Part shown: in pieces, positions 21,442 to 33,310 of the stretch
Layout of the letters: every line of letters starts with the position of its first letter
How positions within the stretch are numbered: position 1 is the stretch's first letter
From: Pezicula radicicola
Taxonomy: Eukaryota > Ascomycota > Leotiomycetes > Helotiales > Dermateaceae
Direction of reading: 5' to 3'
DNA: 64,000 nucleotides
NCBI GenBank assembly: GCA_003008705.1
Contig: PDUO01000030.1
Span: 588,420-652,419, forward strand
Made by a program: the position numbers and the translations under genes
The notes under the pieces: generated by a model
Told to the model about the DNA's origin: nothing
The model's database searches: none
Seen by the model: the letters and a program-made list of their open reading frames with translations, nothing else

Positions 21442-22046
21442 CTTGGAGCTAGGATGGCAATAAGAGGCTTCTCTTAGGGAGTAAGGTACTAGAGAAAGGT
21501 AGGAGAGAAAACAAACGAGGGTGTTGTAGCAATGCTGCGCTCGAAGTTAATTCCAAGGCATCATAAAGGCAGAGGTGTGCCAGTTCTTATATCTTCGATT
21601 CTTCATAGTTCGCAGTACGAGTTAGTTGGAAATACGAAATTGCAAAAGCTATGCTAAGATTCCTGACTATGATTCCTGGACAATGGCTAGAATAAATAGA
21701 GTAGCTCTGAGGTAAGCAGTGCTCTACTAGACCCGTCAGCGTAGTCTGAATACTTCTTTGGTGTTGTATAGATACTTGTATACCTACGGATATTTACTCA
21801 AGAGTTCTGCGCCATAGCCTGTATTCTCAATAGGGGGAAGCGTGCCAAGGATATTGTCAGCTCGTTAGCGCTTGGCGGCATTTTAATTGTGAGAGTTGAC
21901 ATTTGTCATTGCTTGACTGCTCAAGAAATTACCTGAACTGAAAAGTTGAACGCTGCCAAAGTACTACCACCTTAGTTAAATTAGTTATTCTAGTAGCTGA
22001 CTGGCAGTTGAACCTTAGATTTTGAAGTTCTTGTTAGAAATGGACT
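21442..22046. other. Intergenic, carboxylesterase upstream region
   Basis: Promoter side of the decayed carboxylesterase; no gene recognised. Confidence 0.35.
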
Positions 22047-22177
22047 ATCCCTTTGTGTGTCTCACGGCCCTCTACCTATGTCCCGAGACGTGCACAGTAA
22101 AATACATATATTTTTGGTGGTAGAATTCTCGGGGTGCCGAATCCCTGTCTAGAGGGCCGTAAGACACACAAAGGGAT
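22047..22177. mobile_element. 131-bp inverted-repeat element (MITE-like)
   Basis: The ends form a 28-bp inverted repeat with one mismatch: left arm 22047-22074 begins ATCCCTTTGTGTGTCT, right arm 22150-22177 is its complement. Inside, CCCGAGA and TCTCGGG add a second, inner pairing. No target duplication is obvious and no coding sequence fits. It may be a short MITE or a transcribed fold-back. Confidence 0.6.
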
Positions 22178-22321
22178 GGGCTTATCAAACACGCAGAAAC
22201 TATTAGATTGCAGGTTAAACAACAATTAATATCGTGGTGCGAAACACAAAGCAACTTGTTTGTTAGCAAATGCGGCACTACTCTTGCAATACGGAATAAT
22301 AGTAGGTGGATATAAGCCGAC

Positions 22322-22774
22322 AGGAGGTGGACATAAATCTGTCCAGTACCCCTCTTTTACACCAAAACTTATACCTAATACTTCAAAGGTTTATAGTGAA
22401 GAAGAGCTAATAAATTAAATTCTTTATATTAGACTTGTTTATTTAATAGTTACCTAAAAAAAATTATCTTAGGATTAAAATTATAGGCTACTAGGATTAA
22501 TTTATAGAGATTAGAAGTAAAAGAAACTTATAATTTATTAGTTCTACACTAAAATTTACTTAAAAATTTACTATCTTAAATTACTTACTATTTTCTATAG
22601 TAATTATTAGATATAATTAAAATCTAATATAGAAAAGTCTACTTTAAATACTAAAAAGACTTACTAGTTAGATTTTTAGATATAGTTATAGCCTAAGTTT
22701 AAGTTATATACATAGATGTAGGAGGTGAGTTTTAGTGTAAAATCAGCTACCGGATAGACTTATATCCACCTCCT
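22322..22774. mobile_element. 453-bp AT-rich element with long imperfect inverted termini
   Basis: The left end (from AGGAGGTGGACATAAATCTG at 22322) and the complement of the right end (AGGAGGTGGATATAAGTCTA, ending 22774) match over about 49 bp at roughly three in four positions, down to TTTTACACYAAAACT. A second partial end copy, TAGGTGGATATAAG, lies just outside at 22303-22316. The interior is very AT-rich with no frame. The superfamily is unclear; a TA at each outer edge hints at Tc1/mariner but is weak. Confidence 0.5.
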
Positions 22775-23225
22775 ATAGTAATAGAATCGGGTTCCCTAGC
22801 TGAGAGCCTTTTTGGGCCCCGGAGGATTTCTAGTAAGATCGTAAGCAGACCTTTGTTCTGGGCCCTTCATTGGCCCTTCGCTCTAGGCTCGCTAAGAGCC
22901 AAGGAGCCAAGACAAGATAGAACGGGATTTTGTAATAGAGTTTTTATACCTGCAACAAGGTATACGTAACTCAAGGTAAAGATAAAGTCTACTTAACTAT
23001 ACACTACCCCGCAGTCAGATTAATCTATTAGCGACAGAACCAGGTGCTTTATGGCAGATACCCCACTTTACATATTCACAGTGTATATTATACCCCATCT
23101 AGGCCTCACTTCATTCTGCAATCCAGTCCCATTTTTCAATTTGACATAGTCTTGACCTCATTTCTCGTCGATGAGCGCATAAACTCAATATACTTTCGAC
23201 ATAACTTTCTGTACCACCGTGACGG

Positions 23226-23993
23226 ATGCCTACACAGGGGGTATTGCTTAGGCTGCAGAAGATAGAAGAAGAGATTCGCATGTCGGAAGTAAAATTATTA
23301 GAGGAGGTTAGGGAAGGCCTAAAGGACTTGCGCGAAATTCTGGAGAAAATCGCATTTCTGGACAATGCACCGCCGCCCCTTCGTGTTACACCCGTTGGGT
23401 TTCTTGATTTACCATTCGAAATCCGTCAGATGATCTATCGCTACTGCTTTCCCCGAAAACGTGTTATTGAAGTACGTGGGCCTTGCTTCAATACTGGATG
23501 GCCTTTTGAGGATGTCGACTACTCTCTAGATTTTGAGGGCTACTATTGGGACCGCAACAAAAATAAGAACAGCATTCTGCTATTATCGAAACAAATTAGC
23601 GAGGAAGCCTTAGATGTGCTCTACGGGGAAAATGTCTTCAAGGCTTATCTCAATGGGGAAGGCCAGTATCATCTCAGGAAGAATTTTACCGAGGCAAACA
23701 GGCAAAGGATGCGATACTTGCTGCTCATCGCACAGCCTGCGGGAGTTTCGTACACGCCGAAAGAAGTGCCAGAAAATGGGTTGTGGTCTGCCACTCTCTC
23801 AAACTTGAAGACGCTGCGTATCGTAGCCCAGCAACCCCTACACGCTGAATATTACTATAACGCCCCTACACTCGAGGAAGAAATGAATTGTTGGGTGAGA
23901 TGGATCAGGCCTTTTCTGCAATGCTTTGGTCAACATTTATCTAATAAAACTATTGTCGAAGTTGACGATGATGGCCGGACAGAGACCAGTTAA
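23226..23993 (+). CDS. DUF7730/2EXR-like protein, probably shortened by a stop codon
   Basis: A 255-residue frame from ATG 23226. Residues 1-50 can form a coiled coil (LLRLQKIEEEIRMSEVKLLEEVREG is rich in heptad Leu/Ile/Val). Residues 58-85 read GFLDLPFEIRQMIYRYCFPRKR, the F-box-like opening of fungal DUF7730/2EXR proteins; ILLLSKQISEEALDVLYGENVF is the other hallmark block. Beyond the TAA at 23991-23993 the same frame stays open to a TAA ending at 24137 and encodes GYREMQCHFIGDLMF, RGRFSWESGYWDEDD and GSWDV, which look like the genuine C-terminal tail of the family. TAA is one C-to-T change from CAA. So the gene may be a 3'-truncated allele. Function unknown. Confidence 0.65.
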   Translation: MPTQGVLLRLQKIEEEIRMSEVKLLEEVREGLKDLREILEKIAFLDNAPPPLRVTPVGFLDLPFEIRQMIYRYCFPRKRVIEVRGPCFNTGWPFEDVDYSLDFEGYYWDRNKNKNSILLLSKQISEEALDVLYGENVFKAYLNGEGQYHLRKNFTEANRQRMRYLLLIAQPAGVSYTPKEVPENGLWSATLSNLKTLRIVAQQPLHAEYYYNAPTLEEEMNCWVRWIRPFLQCFGQHLSNKTIVEVDDDGRTETS

Positions 23994-24137
23994 ATTGTTA
24001 AGGAATCTTTGCCCGCTGGTTATCGGGAGATGCAATGTCATTTTATTGGCGATTTAATGTTCAAAAGAGGGAGGTTCTCATGGGAGTCTGGATACTGGGA
24101 CGAGGATGATGGTCCTACAGGCTCGTGGGATGTCTAA

Positions 24138-25766
24138 GGTAGATGGGGGTTACGTTCTGTTGAAACTGAAGGTTTCTTAGATTATGCAATTTGGAACCTT
24201 TTTTTTTCTCTTTCTCTTTTTCTCTTTTCATATCTCAAATTCGGCGTAATATTTACTAGGAGTGTGCGTAAGGAGTCAACCAGGCGATCGCTTACGATAT
24301 ATTCAGTTTGGAATGAAAGGGGGTTTTGTCGACTTTCGCTTAGATGCTCCTAAGCGAGAGTCGACGATTAAGGGGTGCTTAGCATTAGTGCTCTCTAACC
24401 CCCACTTCCTCATGTTACAAATACTAGTTTTTTAATCGACCTAAAAAGTAACCATACTGCTTATAAGATCCAACAAGTTACAAGCTTGATTCGTCGGTAT
24501 CCCCTTACTACAAAGCCTAATTGAAGAAGACTTAGACGGATATGACGTTTGGGTAACGTGTGAGCTACAATTACTTGGCGTCAAACCTTGAGTAAGCTTG
24601 TTACCTTCACTAAGAATCTCCAACATAACGAAATTTCCTAGCGTTATCTTCATGCGCCAAGGAGTCAACAATAATTTGCAATTGAACAACTCCAAGGATG
24701 TTTTGCTCAAATAAGAGCGTGATATCAAAATCCCTTACAACCTTGCACTTGAGGTCCAAAAAAGTCATCTATACCAGAAACATAACTAATAAACAGTCAC
24801 TAAACTAGCAGCTAGAATCAATACTGGATAGAATACCAACCAGAAATCTTTAGTGAGAATATATCGCGGGGTCTCTAAAACTCGTATTTCTATCACGGGA
24901 TGCTCAAAGCGGCAGGTGGTGGTGCTCACCATTTTTGCATACTCGAGTACCCTGGTCAGAAATTTCAATGTGAGAAGCCTTGCAGGATGAGAGCACCTCC
25001 TCGTATCTAGGCCAAATAAACTTTAGAGTTTCATGAAAAGAATATCTCCAGCTCCAAAATTATGACCAGGAGAGAGTAATTTCTACCCTTAGGGCTATGA
25101 TCTATCTAATTACTTTAAGCAGGAATAACTTTGATAGACTTACAAACTGAAGTGGTCGTCGTTTGCTCATTTTACTTGATCTCTACTGAAACTTGTAGCT
25201 ATTACTGTTCCAGAACCCTTAATTTACGTCTTGAAGCACTTACTTCGATTAACGTCATAGGCTACACGATCTTAGATTAGATAACGAGCACCTTGAACCC
25301 TTCATTTATTTCGTATTACCCTGCATAACGAAGAGGCCTTTTACTCCCGGTTATCTGCAACTTCCAGTTTTATCTTTTCGTTAATCTTATTTTTCGTCGT
25401 GACTTCCAGATACAGAAGGTATGATACTAGCGTATGGCTATATCCGTGCGCCTACATATTTCCAATAAATTCGACCCCTCTAAAAGTTCGTATAAGCAGC
25501 TGCAGTCAAGGGTATCAGTGAAGACAGCCGTTCTAACGTGCAGTACAACCAAAATTAATCGCTATGAGTTTTCTCTCGGTAATAGTTCTTCAAAGTGGGA
25601 AGAATGTTTTCCTTAGATCACACTTATCGGCGAAAATACTATTTTATAGGTGCAAATGACCGGGATCTCGAGAACATAAAATGGAATGTATATCCCGACT
25701 TTGATCAAAGCATCGACCTTGATAGCTCTAGTATCTCCAAAGCTGTGTCATCAGCAATCGAAGGTT
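24138..25766. other. Intergenic, no gene supported
   Basis: Besides the hairpin, short minus-strand frames at 24441-24728 and 24786-24968 (the latter ending in a hydrophobic stretch, WLVFYPVLILAASLV) do not match any family I know and do not splice in an obvious way. The last part is the subtilase promoter. Confidence 0.35.
24328..24365. repeat. 38-bp near-perfect hairpin
   Basis: Arms GTCGACTTTCGCTTAG (24328-24343) and CTAAGCGAGAGTCGAC (24350-24365) pair with one mismatch (G-T in RNA) around a 6-nt loop. An outer pair, AGGGGGTT near 24318 and AACCCCCA near 24398, and a small AGCA...TGCT hairpin lie around it. It is about 190 bp past the end of the preceding gene's extended frame. Confidence 0.6.
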
Positions 25767-28658
25767 ATGTTCGCCGCCTATACACTCGTTCTTGCATTCG
25801 GCGTGTGCGCATCATCTGCTGTGCTTTCACCGCGTACAAATACTACAGCCCCAATCTCTGGATCTATTGTTCCCGGCGCCTATATTGTCAAATTTGCTGC
25901 AGGGCATGTAAGTGTTTATTTGACCTTGTATGAATGAAGACTGACCTAGAAGTAGGAATCTGCTGATAGCTTCTACCGTAATTTAACAGAAGCTGGGTGC
26001 GGTGCTATCCACCGTCAAACTTTCAATGCGGACGTTTTCTCGGGGACTTCTTTCCATCTTCCTGATGGCAACCTTGATATTGATCAGATCCTGAGTTTCG
26101 ACCAAGTAGAGTCAATCTCGCCTGTCCGAGTTTTTTCTCTCGCTTCCACTCAAGCCAGAGATCCTCAAGATGTCATTGAAAAGGTCCAAAAGAGCAAAAT
26201 AAAAAGAGTTTCTCGGTCTCTAAGTGATGCGAACGACACAATGACTCCTCATATAATGACGTAAGAGTTAATAATAATATCGTTAAGTTTTGGCCGTTTT
26301 GACACTCAGCTATAGGGGAGTCGATAAACTTCACGCAGAAGGCTTAGACGGGGAAGGAATCAAAATTGCAATCATTGACACCGGGTAAACACACAATTTT
26401 CGACTACCTGCTCACTGGTATTTATGATACTAACCCACCTAGAATCGACTATACGCTTCCGGCTCTGGGAGCTGGATTTGGCCCAGGATACAAAGTTGCT
26501 TTCGGGACCGACCTTGTTGGAGATGCGTACGACGGGCTAAACACTCCTGTTCCTGATGACGATCCTATAGATTGCTATGGACATGGCACTCACGTTGCAG
26601 GTATTCTTGGCGCATCGAATGATCCTTATGTACTCGGAGTTGCTCCCAATGCTACATTGGGCATCTACAAAGTCTTCGGCTGCATTGATGCAACGGTCAC
26701 GAATGATGTTTTGATTAGCGCATTCACGATGGCATATAATGAAGGCGTTGATATGATCACTTCTAGTATTGGGTTTGCCAATGGATGGCCGGAGGAGTAA
26801 ACCCCCTATAATTTCATGCTTGTGTAAGACCGTTGACTGATATTTTGGTAGACCCTGGGCTGCAGCTGTGGCAGCTATTGTAGCTGCAGGAACTCCATGC
26901 ATGCTCTCTGCTGGCAATGATGGAACGGATGGCATTTTTTACACCTCCTCGGCTTCTGCTGGCAACGATGTTACCTCTATCGGCTCGGTAGAGAACACTT
27001 ATCTACCCGAAGTACTAACTGAAGCCACTTACAGTATCAATGGCAATTCTCAGATTCCTTTTGGCTATAATATCGCTACAGGTACTTTTGGTAGTGTCAG
27101 CCTCCCAATTTGGGCTGATACATACGACATGACGATTGTTGACGATGGGTGCTCTGGCTTCTGGCAAATCTTACTGGTCTGATTGCGTTGATCCGTCGTG
27201 GTACATGTACCTTTGATACTAAAGTCGGGAATGCCCTTAATTCAGGGGCTACATACGTTATATTCTATAACAACGTTCCTGGAACAATATCTGGCCTAGT
27301 CAACAATCTGCTTGTTGATGGAGCTGCCATGGTAAATCCCGAAGTTGGAGCCACCTGGATCAATGCTCTGGCTGCCGAGAAAAAGTCATCCTTACATTCA
27401 ATACAAACGGCACGCTGTTAGTCTCTTCTCCAGGAACTGTAAATAACGTCACCGGTGGATATATGGATACGTTTACATCATGGGGACTTACCAATGAGAA
27501 TACGATCAAGCCAGTGGTCTCAGCTCCAGGAGGAAGTATTCTTTCAACGTACCTTTCTTCTGCTGGTGGTTATACTGTCATGTCTGGCACTTCGATGGCG
27601 ACACCGTTCATCGCCGGCGTTGTGGCCCTCTATATCCAGTCCAAAGAATACGAAAAAGTTACTCCACAAGAAATCAATGCGGCGTTGTCATTAAGCGCAA
27701 CTCCACTGTTATATAACGATGGCACAACTACCTATTCATATTTGGCTTCTGTAGCTCAACAAGGAGGTCAGTTCAAACGCTTAATCTGATATCAAGAGGG
27801 TTCTAACCACGAACAGCTGGATTGATTAATGCCTACAGCATGATTCATGGTGCGCTTACCATTAGCCAAGCCAATCTAGCTCTCAATGACACTGCCAACT
27901 TTGTCAAGGAATCTACATTCAACATAACAAATACTGGCACCGTAGCAGTGACCTATACATTGAGTCACGAACCTGCGAGCAACGTCTACACTTTCAACTC
28001 TGGTGACGAATATGACGTAGTCGCTTTTCCACCTCCACTGAATACCCAGTACTCAACTGCAATCATTACTCCTTCCACATTGACACTCGACCCCGGAGAG
28101 GATGGAACAGTATCCGTCGCCGTGACACCAAATCCTGACCTCAACAACTCTACCCTCCCGGTATACAGCGGCTATATTAAGATCACCGGAGGCGACGAGA
28201 CATACTCAATTCCCTATGCTGGAGTCGCAGCTACTATGACCGATATTCCAATTGTCGTGCCAAGAAGTACTTTTTTCAACTCTGTATACGCTCCCAGCAC
28301 GGTCGATTTCAATGGTACCACAATCAGAGGTTACACAGCCGAAACTCCATTAACATTCTACTTCACTACCTCATGGGCGACGAGTTTGGCTCGTGTCGAC
28401 ATAGTCGGTGTTAATGAAACCAATCCAGTGGTTGTATCGGGCCTTGATATGGTCGGTTCTGTAATCGGATTTCCCCAGACTTACCTCCGGCGGAATAGCG
28501 GTGGAGCTGCTTTGTTCAATGGAACCCTCGCCGATGGAAGTGTGGTGGAATCAGGTGTTTACAAGTTTGTGTTGAGGGTGGCGAAAGTATTCGGTGATTT
28601 GGATAAGGGTGAATATGAGGAGTATATCTCTGATTATTTCTTTATAAGTACTGATTAA
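25767..28658 (+). pseudogene. Secreted subtilisin-like protease (S8) with two frameshifts
   Basis: Exons: 25767-25907, 25956-26260, 26310-26384, 26443-26796, 26852-27766, 27817-28658, about 878 residues if read through. The protein begins with a signal peptide (MFAAYTLVLAFGVCASSA) and an inhibitor-like propeptide. The catalytic triad is visible: Asp in IAIIDTG, His in YGHGTHVAGILG and Ser in SGTSMATPFIAGVVALY. A PA (protease-associated) domain interrupts the catalytic domain (GLIALIRRGTCTFDTKVGNAL), and a C-terminal Fn3-like (DUF1034) domain follows, as in minor extracellular proteases of the Vpr type. Two single-base losses break the reading frame inside exon 5: one near 27150-27160, before the PA block, and one in an A-rich run near 27380. 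All downstream segments stay conserved, so decay is recent or these are sequencing errors. No catalytic residue is lost. Confidence 0.85.
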
Positions 28659-30399
28659 CAGCGGGTGATGAGAGTACAGTTTTGATTTTAGTATGAGTAC
28701 GGAGATTGCTGCATAGAGTAAAAGCTCATACACCGAGATTTTAAAGTCTATTATATAATGTTTACTAGGGATTAGCAAACTTATTGCTATATTGAGAACT
28801 TGTACAAATCAAATTCGTACATTATACTTAGACATCTATCCAACCTCTAGTATAGTAATAAGATCATTATAAAAATGAGCATAATGAATTTAAACATTCT
28901 TTGCTCTATTCCCAAGAAAAGAAATTTTCTTACTCACAGCTAAGCTATATACAGCTATTAGAAAACTTCTACCTACATACACTGCTAGAAAAGTTATCAA
29001 GCTGGCCCAGCTGCTTTATCACAGTCCTGAGGCAGTTAGTAGCATAGGTGTTAGGGTAGTGACTGCAGATCAATGTTACCCGCCTACATATTAGCTTTTT
29101 CATTCCCAATCGGGCCCCTGTCCTATCACCTCCCAGTCAATCAATGCACAACAAGTTTTGGTTATCAAGCCTTCCTAACTTCAAAATTGGGGGCAGTTCT
29201 GCTGTTTACTCCTGAAAATCCGTTCACCAGCCTCGGGGCACATGTGATTAGCTTAGGAGTTTACAGAAGTTACAGAAAAACAATCGCTTCGTCTCCTCAC
29301 TCAATCTACCTTATCTTTGCTCAAGCTAAAACATCAACAGCTCAGGAAATAGAAATTTCTCCTGTTGAGATCCCGAAATTAACTTACCTGTTATTATCAG
29401 TACGAATGTCAATGATAATTGCTAGCAATATAGTGGCTTAGCCTCTGTCGGCCACGAATCACGTGTACGACCAGTATAACCTTATCTCCACTGCCCCCCA
29501 TAGCCTCGAATTTGTGGAGGACCGGTGGTTCATAGTCTTTATTAATCGACTTTGTTGAGGCTAATATTTCTAGCCAATACACAAACAAAATAGCCTTTAA
29601 AGTAGAAACCAAGCTTTATAGAAGAATTACTATCAACCTTGTAACAACGGCGTTTTATCCACCAGACTATCTATCCAAACCACCACGAACCTACAAAATA
29701 TCCCAGAAAACAACTCTTGATATAGCGGAGATTAATTTCGCATTAGATGCTGTTTAGAAAGGATCTTTTTTTAAACAGAGACTCCCTGGTAAGATGAAAT
29801 TTGCTCTTGAGGAATCGACTGAGGATAGTAGCAGATTGTTCTTGTACTTGGATTGGCTGGGTGAGTAGGATTGATTTCGATGTCTAGTTTATCTATCTAG
29901 ACAGATATATTGATGCCTCGCTTAGATTGAACATTCTACACGCACGGGTATCGAACACTTGTTTACTGATGCTAAAGTACAGCATCCGCGCATGTAACTT
30001 ATGTTGTAGGTTTGTTAATACTAATTAGATTTAGAGATATCAAATTCAGTTACAAATTCGTCCGGGGGCCTTGGTATCTTTACTAGATCTAGACTTTGTT
30101 GGTTGTTAGCAATGTCTATGTTAGAAGGCTAGCTTTAGATTCGGCTTTAGCTTCGTTCTTCAGTTTCTCTCGATTGTAGTCCATACATGGCGCCCCTTTA
30201 CACACTAGGTTAGTCATTCCGAGACATAACCTCTTCGCTTAATTATAAAATGTCCTACTTCAAGACAATCCCTTACCTACACTATAGTCTAAACTCACTT
30301 CAGATCAAAATAAATTAACAGTAATTCTATTATCTACCCAACCCCTCCCCCAATAACAAAACTTTCCTCCTCCCTCACCCCCCTACCAAAACCCACACC
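28659..30399. other. Intergenic between convergent genes
   Basis: AT-rich; a 122-residue frame at 29073-29441 (+) shows no family features. No repeat pair was recognised. Confidence 0.35.
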
Positions 30400-32964
30400 T
30401 TACACCTCCCCCTCCACAGCACCCTTCCCCCTCCCAAAAACCCCCCTCCCAATCCCCCAAATAGTACCCCAACTCTCAACAACAGGCCAAATAACACAAA
30501 TAACCATACTACACCAAACCCAAATAAAACTAACAACACACCAACCTACAAAAAACCTCCTAGGGAATATCCACTCCCCTCCAAATAATGTAAATGGTAC
30601 GAACAAGATAGCTACGATTAGGAAAAGAAGATTGAATCCCACTGCTAGACGTGTGGCTTTCTTTACGGCTGATGCGGACATGGGTGTTATGTGAGATGTT
30701 TCGAGGAAATCTACTATTGCGTTGCCAGTTGGGATCAGGGTATCTGGGTTTGGGTTTGATGGTGGTTCGTTAGAGGCGGAGGGACCTTTTTCTGTATCTG
30801 GTTCTCGTTCTCGATCGATTTCTTTTTCGTCCGTAGATTCCGCTGCTACGATTCCTTCTTGTGCAGTACTAGCAACTCCATTCCTAGGGCTACTATCTGC
30901 AGCACTAATGCTAATACCATTTATCTTATTCGCCCTAGTAACAGCCTCCGGATCGCTGGATTCGAATTTCTTAGGGAATAAAAGACTTAAAGCAACAGCA
31001 CAAACGAGACCAACACCCCAAGAAGTAACATTTCCAGCTACTGCATTGGTAGCATCTCCAGTAGTAGCTACGTTAATTTCTCCGGATCTAAGTTTCGTGA
31101 CTACGAACCAGGCGATGAGACCGCAGAAGAAACCGATCCATGGTGATAGTAGTGTAGCGATTGTAGACATTCTACTCCAGAGGAGAACAAGTCCAACAGG
31201 CATTGAAGCACCGCCGACTATTATACCGAGGACTGTGAGGAGCCATGTGAGGTTTATATTTGCGGCGTTTAAGATACAGCAGAAACTTGCTAGGACGACT
31301 GCATATAATACGATTCCGTAATGGGAGATGCGAACTAGTTCTGTGGAGGTAGCTGTGGGTTTTATGTATGTTTTGTAGACATCGAAGGTTAGGAGTGAGG
31401 AAACGGCTATTAGTTCAGCGGAGGTGGATGATGTTACTGCCATGAAGAGCAATAATAACATTAGGCCAGCACCGCCTTTGCCGAGGAGAGTGATGGCAGT
31501 TGCGGGTGAGGAGAGGCCTGCTCCGTTTTGTGCAGCTGATAATGGATTGGGGTATGTTGGGAAATCGGAAGATGAGGTAAGAGCCGCGCATCCTAAACCC
31601 ATTGCCGTAGCAAAGCCAAATGGAATTCCGTACCATGCCATTCCGCCGAAGATGTATGCTTTGACAGACGTTTCGGGACGGGAAGCGATGGCGCGTTGCC
31701 AATATGCTTGGTCAAGCCAGACAGTTGAGAAGCCAGCTACGAAGAGGTCGATCGCGAAGACAAGACCATCGTTGCTTTTAAAAGTCAAATAAGAACCTTC
31801 GTGGTTACCAGCAATCGGCATTTTGGTGCTGGCTTCCAACAACAGATCATAAAATTTGGATGGGGAGCCAACAGCTGGATTTGTGCTGTAAATGCTAAAT
31901 CCGAAGACGAAGATGGAGATGAATAGGATGGCTGTGTGTACATAATCGGCGATAAAGGTACTTCTCAGCCCACCAGCGATCACGTACGCAGCAACAACCA
32001 GAGGTATCAAAAAACAAGCCCCATAGACGTTAACGCCGGATAAAGCGCCCACAACTTGAGAACCTCCAAGAACCAGGCAGGCGCCTACTAGCATGTTGGT
32101 TGCCCAACCATAAAAGAGGTAAGTCAAATGTGCAATGCGTCCATGTCGCGAGAGGATAATTTCTGGAAAGGTGTGGGCACCGGGAGCGGAGGACTTGATT
32201 TTGATGGCAATTAAGGCGAAGAGAAGGATTTGCCACGTCCCCATAGCACCATACCACATTGGTCCACAGATTCCATAGCTATATGCAAAAGTAGATGAGG
32301 TGAGCAATGTCGCGCTCCATGTCCACTGCATAATTTGTAGTTAGTAGGCGGCAATTCAACTAGAGAGCTCAGTGTCCTTGAGTACATACAGAGCTAACAA
32401 TCCCTGCAGCAATCAAGCCGGGCTTCACACTTCTCGAAGCGGTATTGAACTCTTCAGCTTGTTTTGTGGAGTAAGACGTATATTTATTCTGGAGGTACGT
32501 AATAGACAGCCTGAGTAGTTAGCTAATTATGATCTCGAAGGAAACTAAAGTGAAGAATAAGATAGCTCAATTTAAGTCTCTGTAATCAACTAATTCGTTC
32601 AAAGGGCATTGCTTCGCAGACAAAGTTCTGGTCAAGACTGTTGATCCATTTCAATCATTGGACTAAGTTCAGTTACACCTGCTAGACTTCCAGGCTCTAG
32701 GCCATAGCGAATACTTTGTCATAAGCTGGTTAAAAAAGCTATTTGCTTCTGCTTTAGCTTTTCAGCCCTATCAATTCAAGTGGCTACTGCCCACCAGAGA
32801 ATGACATTGGAACTTCAATTGCAACGAAATGACAACAGACCGTTCGCTGTCCATCCATGTATGAAAAAGACTCACATAAGTAATGCAAAGAATGCACCAA
32901 TTCCCACGACAATTCCATATCCGACACCTTGGTCAAGGATCTGGATTCCATCAGTGACAGCCAT
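30400..32964 (-). CDS. dur3: Urea active transporter (DUR3, sodium:solute symporter family)
   Basis: Three exons: 32964-32876, 32510-32390 and 32325-30400, totalling 712 codons. Intron 1 is long for this window (365 nt, GTGAGT...CTCAG); intron 2 is 64 nt. DUR3 takes up urea with protons or sodium across the plasma membrane. Family marks: [57 protein letters not shown], the signature STFAYSYGICGPMWYGAMG, APGAHTFPEIILSRHG, AGFSTVWLDQAYWQRAIASRP and MAVTSSTSAELIAVSSLLTFDVYKTY. About 15 membrane segments can be traced, with a hydrophilic loop rich in Ser/Glu near residues 530-590 before the last two. The upstream gap carries several GATA motifs, which fits control by nitrogen source. Confidence 0.93.
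32511..32875 (-). other. Long first intron of dur3
   Basis: 365 nt, donor GTGAGT at 32875, acceptor CTCAG before 32510. Joining the flanking exons gives the family's uninterrupted LLM-LSITYLQ segment, which supports the boundaries. No coding or repeat content was recognised within it. Confidence 0.75.
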
Positions 32965-33059
32965 GATGAAATCAAGTACTAGGTAGAAAATAGCTCAAAA
33001 ACAGGACATAGAATCATAAGGTACAGAGCTTAAAGCAAAAGAGGGGGATGGAACTAAAT

Positions 33060-33310
33060 ACTATCAAAGAATTAAGGACTTAGAGATCGGCAATTGATAA
33101 AGATAACTAAGCCGCGGCGCATAAGAAGTAGTTCACAAACGCCTGTCAGCGATATGGTAGATATCGAGACTTTGTTCCTTCATGGTTGGGTAGTGTTGCA
33201 TGCACCCGTCACTAAACGGGCGACGTGCATGGATCGGGAGGAATCAGCACCCCTAGTTTCCTAAGACGTAAAGATATCACCAACACTGAATGACGTTATA
33301 GCGATAAGGA
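33060..33310. promoter_or_regulatory. GATA-site cluster upstream of dur3
   Basis: HGATAR sites include TGATAA and AGATAA only 6 bp apart (GATA at 33096-33099 and 33102-33105) and CGATAAG near 33301-33307, with further GATA words between. They lie 130-345 bp upstream of the dur3 start. AreA/NIT2-type GATA factors activate urea and ammonium-alternative uptake genes in ascomycetes, and paired sites are favoured, so nitrogen control is likely. A small hairpin (CATGCAC 33199-33205 with GTGCATG 33225-33231) sits in the same stretch. Confidence 0.5.

Noticed and set aside
24441..24968. Minus-strand frames ending in a hydrophobic stretch
   Set aside because: They lie in different frames, have no recognisable domain and no convincing intron between them.
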